Part shown: one piece after another, positions 62,991 to 64,000 of the stretch
Numbering within the stretch: the stretch's first letter is position 1
Layout of the letters: each line of letters opens with the position of its first letter
NCBI GenBank assembly: GCA_946902875.1
Contig: OX336353.1
Location: forward strand, 19,233,151 to 19,297,150
DNA from: Nematopogon swammerdamellus
Lineage: Eukaryota > Arthropoda > Insecta > Lepidoptera > Adelidae
Direction of reading: 5' to 3'
DNA: 64,000 bases
Translations under genes and position numbers: made by a program
The notes under the pieces: generated by a model
Databases searched by the model: none
What the model was told of the DNA's origin: nothing
Seen by the model: only the letters and a program-made list of their open reading frames with translations

Positions 62991-64000
62991 ATCTCCTCCA
63001 TCCATCCAGTCTTCTTCTCATCACAATCAATTCTATGAGGTATGACCCCCGTTGGTGGCGAAGTACCCAGTTCACTGAGTCCTACTCATCTATCTCTCCT
63101 CCGTGATCCTTCCAGTCTTTTTCTCATCACAATCATTTCTATGACGTATGACCCCAGCTGTTGGCGAAGTACCTAGTTCACTTAATCTTACTCATCTATC
63201 TCTCCTCCGTGATCCTTCCGGTCTTTTTCCGACATTCATCACAATCATTTCTTTATGACGTATGACCCCCGTTGGCGGCGAATTACCCAGTTCACTTAGT
63301 CCTACTCATCTATCTCTCCTCCCTGATCCTTTCAGTCTTTTTCTCATCACAATCATTTCTATGACGTATGACCCCAGCTTTTGGCGAAGTACCTAGTTCA
63401 CTTAATCTTACTCATCTATCTCTCCTCCATGATCCTTCCGGTCTTTTTCCGACATTCATCACAATCATTTCTTTATGACGTATGACCCCAGTTGGCGGCG
63501 AGTTACCTAGTTCACTTAGTCCTACTCATCTATCTCTCCTCCGTGATCCTTTCAGTCTTTTTCTCATCACAATCATTTCTATAACGTATGAGCCCAGCTG
63601 TTGGCGAAGTACCTAGTTCACTTAATCTTACTCATCTATCTCTCCTCCGTGATCCTTCCGGTCTTTTTCCGACATTCATCACAATCATTTCTTTATGACG
63701 TATAACCCCAGTTGGCGGCGAATTACCCAGTTCACTTAGTCCTACTCATCTATCTCTCCTCCGTGATCCTTTCAGTCTTTTTCTCATCACAATCATTTCT
63801 ATGACGTATGACCCCAGCTGTTGGCGAAGTACCTAGTTCACTTAATCTTACTCATCTATCTCTCCTCCGTAATCCTTCCGGTCTTTTTCCGACACTCATC
63901 ACAATCATTTTTATGACATATGACACCAGTTGGTGACGACGTAACCAGTTCGCTTAGGCCACCTCCTCTCTCTCTTATCTCCTTCGTGATCTTTCCAGTC
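62991..64000 (+). repeat. tandem array, 220-bp two-monomer unit
   Basis: Units start GTCTTTTT at 63115, 63335, 63555 and 63775, exactly 220 bp apart. Each holds two related monomers of 106 bp (GTCTTTTTCTCATCAC form) and 114 bp (GTCTTTTTCCGACATTCATC form). Shared monomer landmarks are CACAATCATTTCT, ATGACGTATGACCCC, AGTT.AC.TAGTTCACTTA and ACTCATCTATCTCTCCTCC. The first monomer starts near 63009. The array reaches the window end and becomes divergent after 63900. Confidence 0.92.

Noticed and set aside
62991..64000. CRISPR array
   Set aside because: Repeats are contiguous 106/114-bp monomers with no unique spacers.

Overview
The window is repeat-dense, AT-rich eukaryotic DNA from an insect, most likely a moth or butterfly. 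Three things suggest this: many short interspersed repeats ending in poly-A, non-autonomous Helitrons whose 3' end (GCGAGCGAAGCCGCGGGC..CTAG) is of the kind seen in Lepidoptera, and LINE 3' ends of the lepidopteran RTE, CR1 and Jockey styles. There are no operons, rRNA genes or complete protein genes. The only sequence that reads like a host gene is one exon at 43679-43791 (+). It encodes a single membrane-spanning segment and has good splice sites on both sides, so much of the window is probably intron or flank of a large gene for a single-pass membrane protein.

Nearly everything else is mobile DNA in layers. My family labels are local. SINE-A (about 25 copies) has a head joining a tRNA-like 5' arm, a 5S rRNA internal-promoter segment and a tRNA T-arm/box B, followed by a body and a tail ending TTTCCATAAAA. 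SINE-C is a second family of about 300 bp. SINE-D has its own ends but shares the central body of SINE-A. A chimera with a C head and an A body and tail occurs at five loci, so it probably moved as a family. Repeat-B (TTTAGGGTTCCGTA..(CTGT)n..CTTGGCCGGTTTTT) has about eight copies. LINE remnants are LINE-K (RT C-terminus), LINE-M, LINE-N, LINE-H and LINE-I 3' ends, RTE-like pieces, and two restriction-like-endonuclease C-termini of the R2/NeSL kind (6895-7446 -, 10800-11322 +). There is also a Ty3/Gypsy integrase scrap at 50746-50927.

DNA transposons: a 2.96 kb element with TIRs of about 0.9 kb at 3377-6331, inserted in LINE-K and carrying an XPG-nuclease-like remnant that suggests Academ; hAT-like elements at 22919-23632 and 38124-39728; a PIF/Harbinger-like MITE at 24885-25536; a deleted mariner at 57242-58168; six Helitron-like copies; and several other foldback MITEs.

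Layout: 0-12 kb holds SINE and LINE debris with the long-TIR element and two endonuclease remnants. 12-20 kb holds SINE-C pairs and MITEs. 20-26 kb holds Helitrons, hAT and Harbinger. 27-37 kb holds nested SINEs, repeat-B and LINE-K. 38-40 kb is the second hAT-like element with long hairpins. 41-46 kb holds the host exon among SINEs. 47-56 kb is sparser and includes a Gypsy scrap, a tandem-repeat transposon and a tail-to-tail SINE pair. 56-63 kb holds mariner and SINEs. From about 63.0 kb to the window end there is a tandem array with a 220-bp two-monomer unit.
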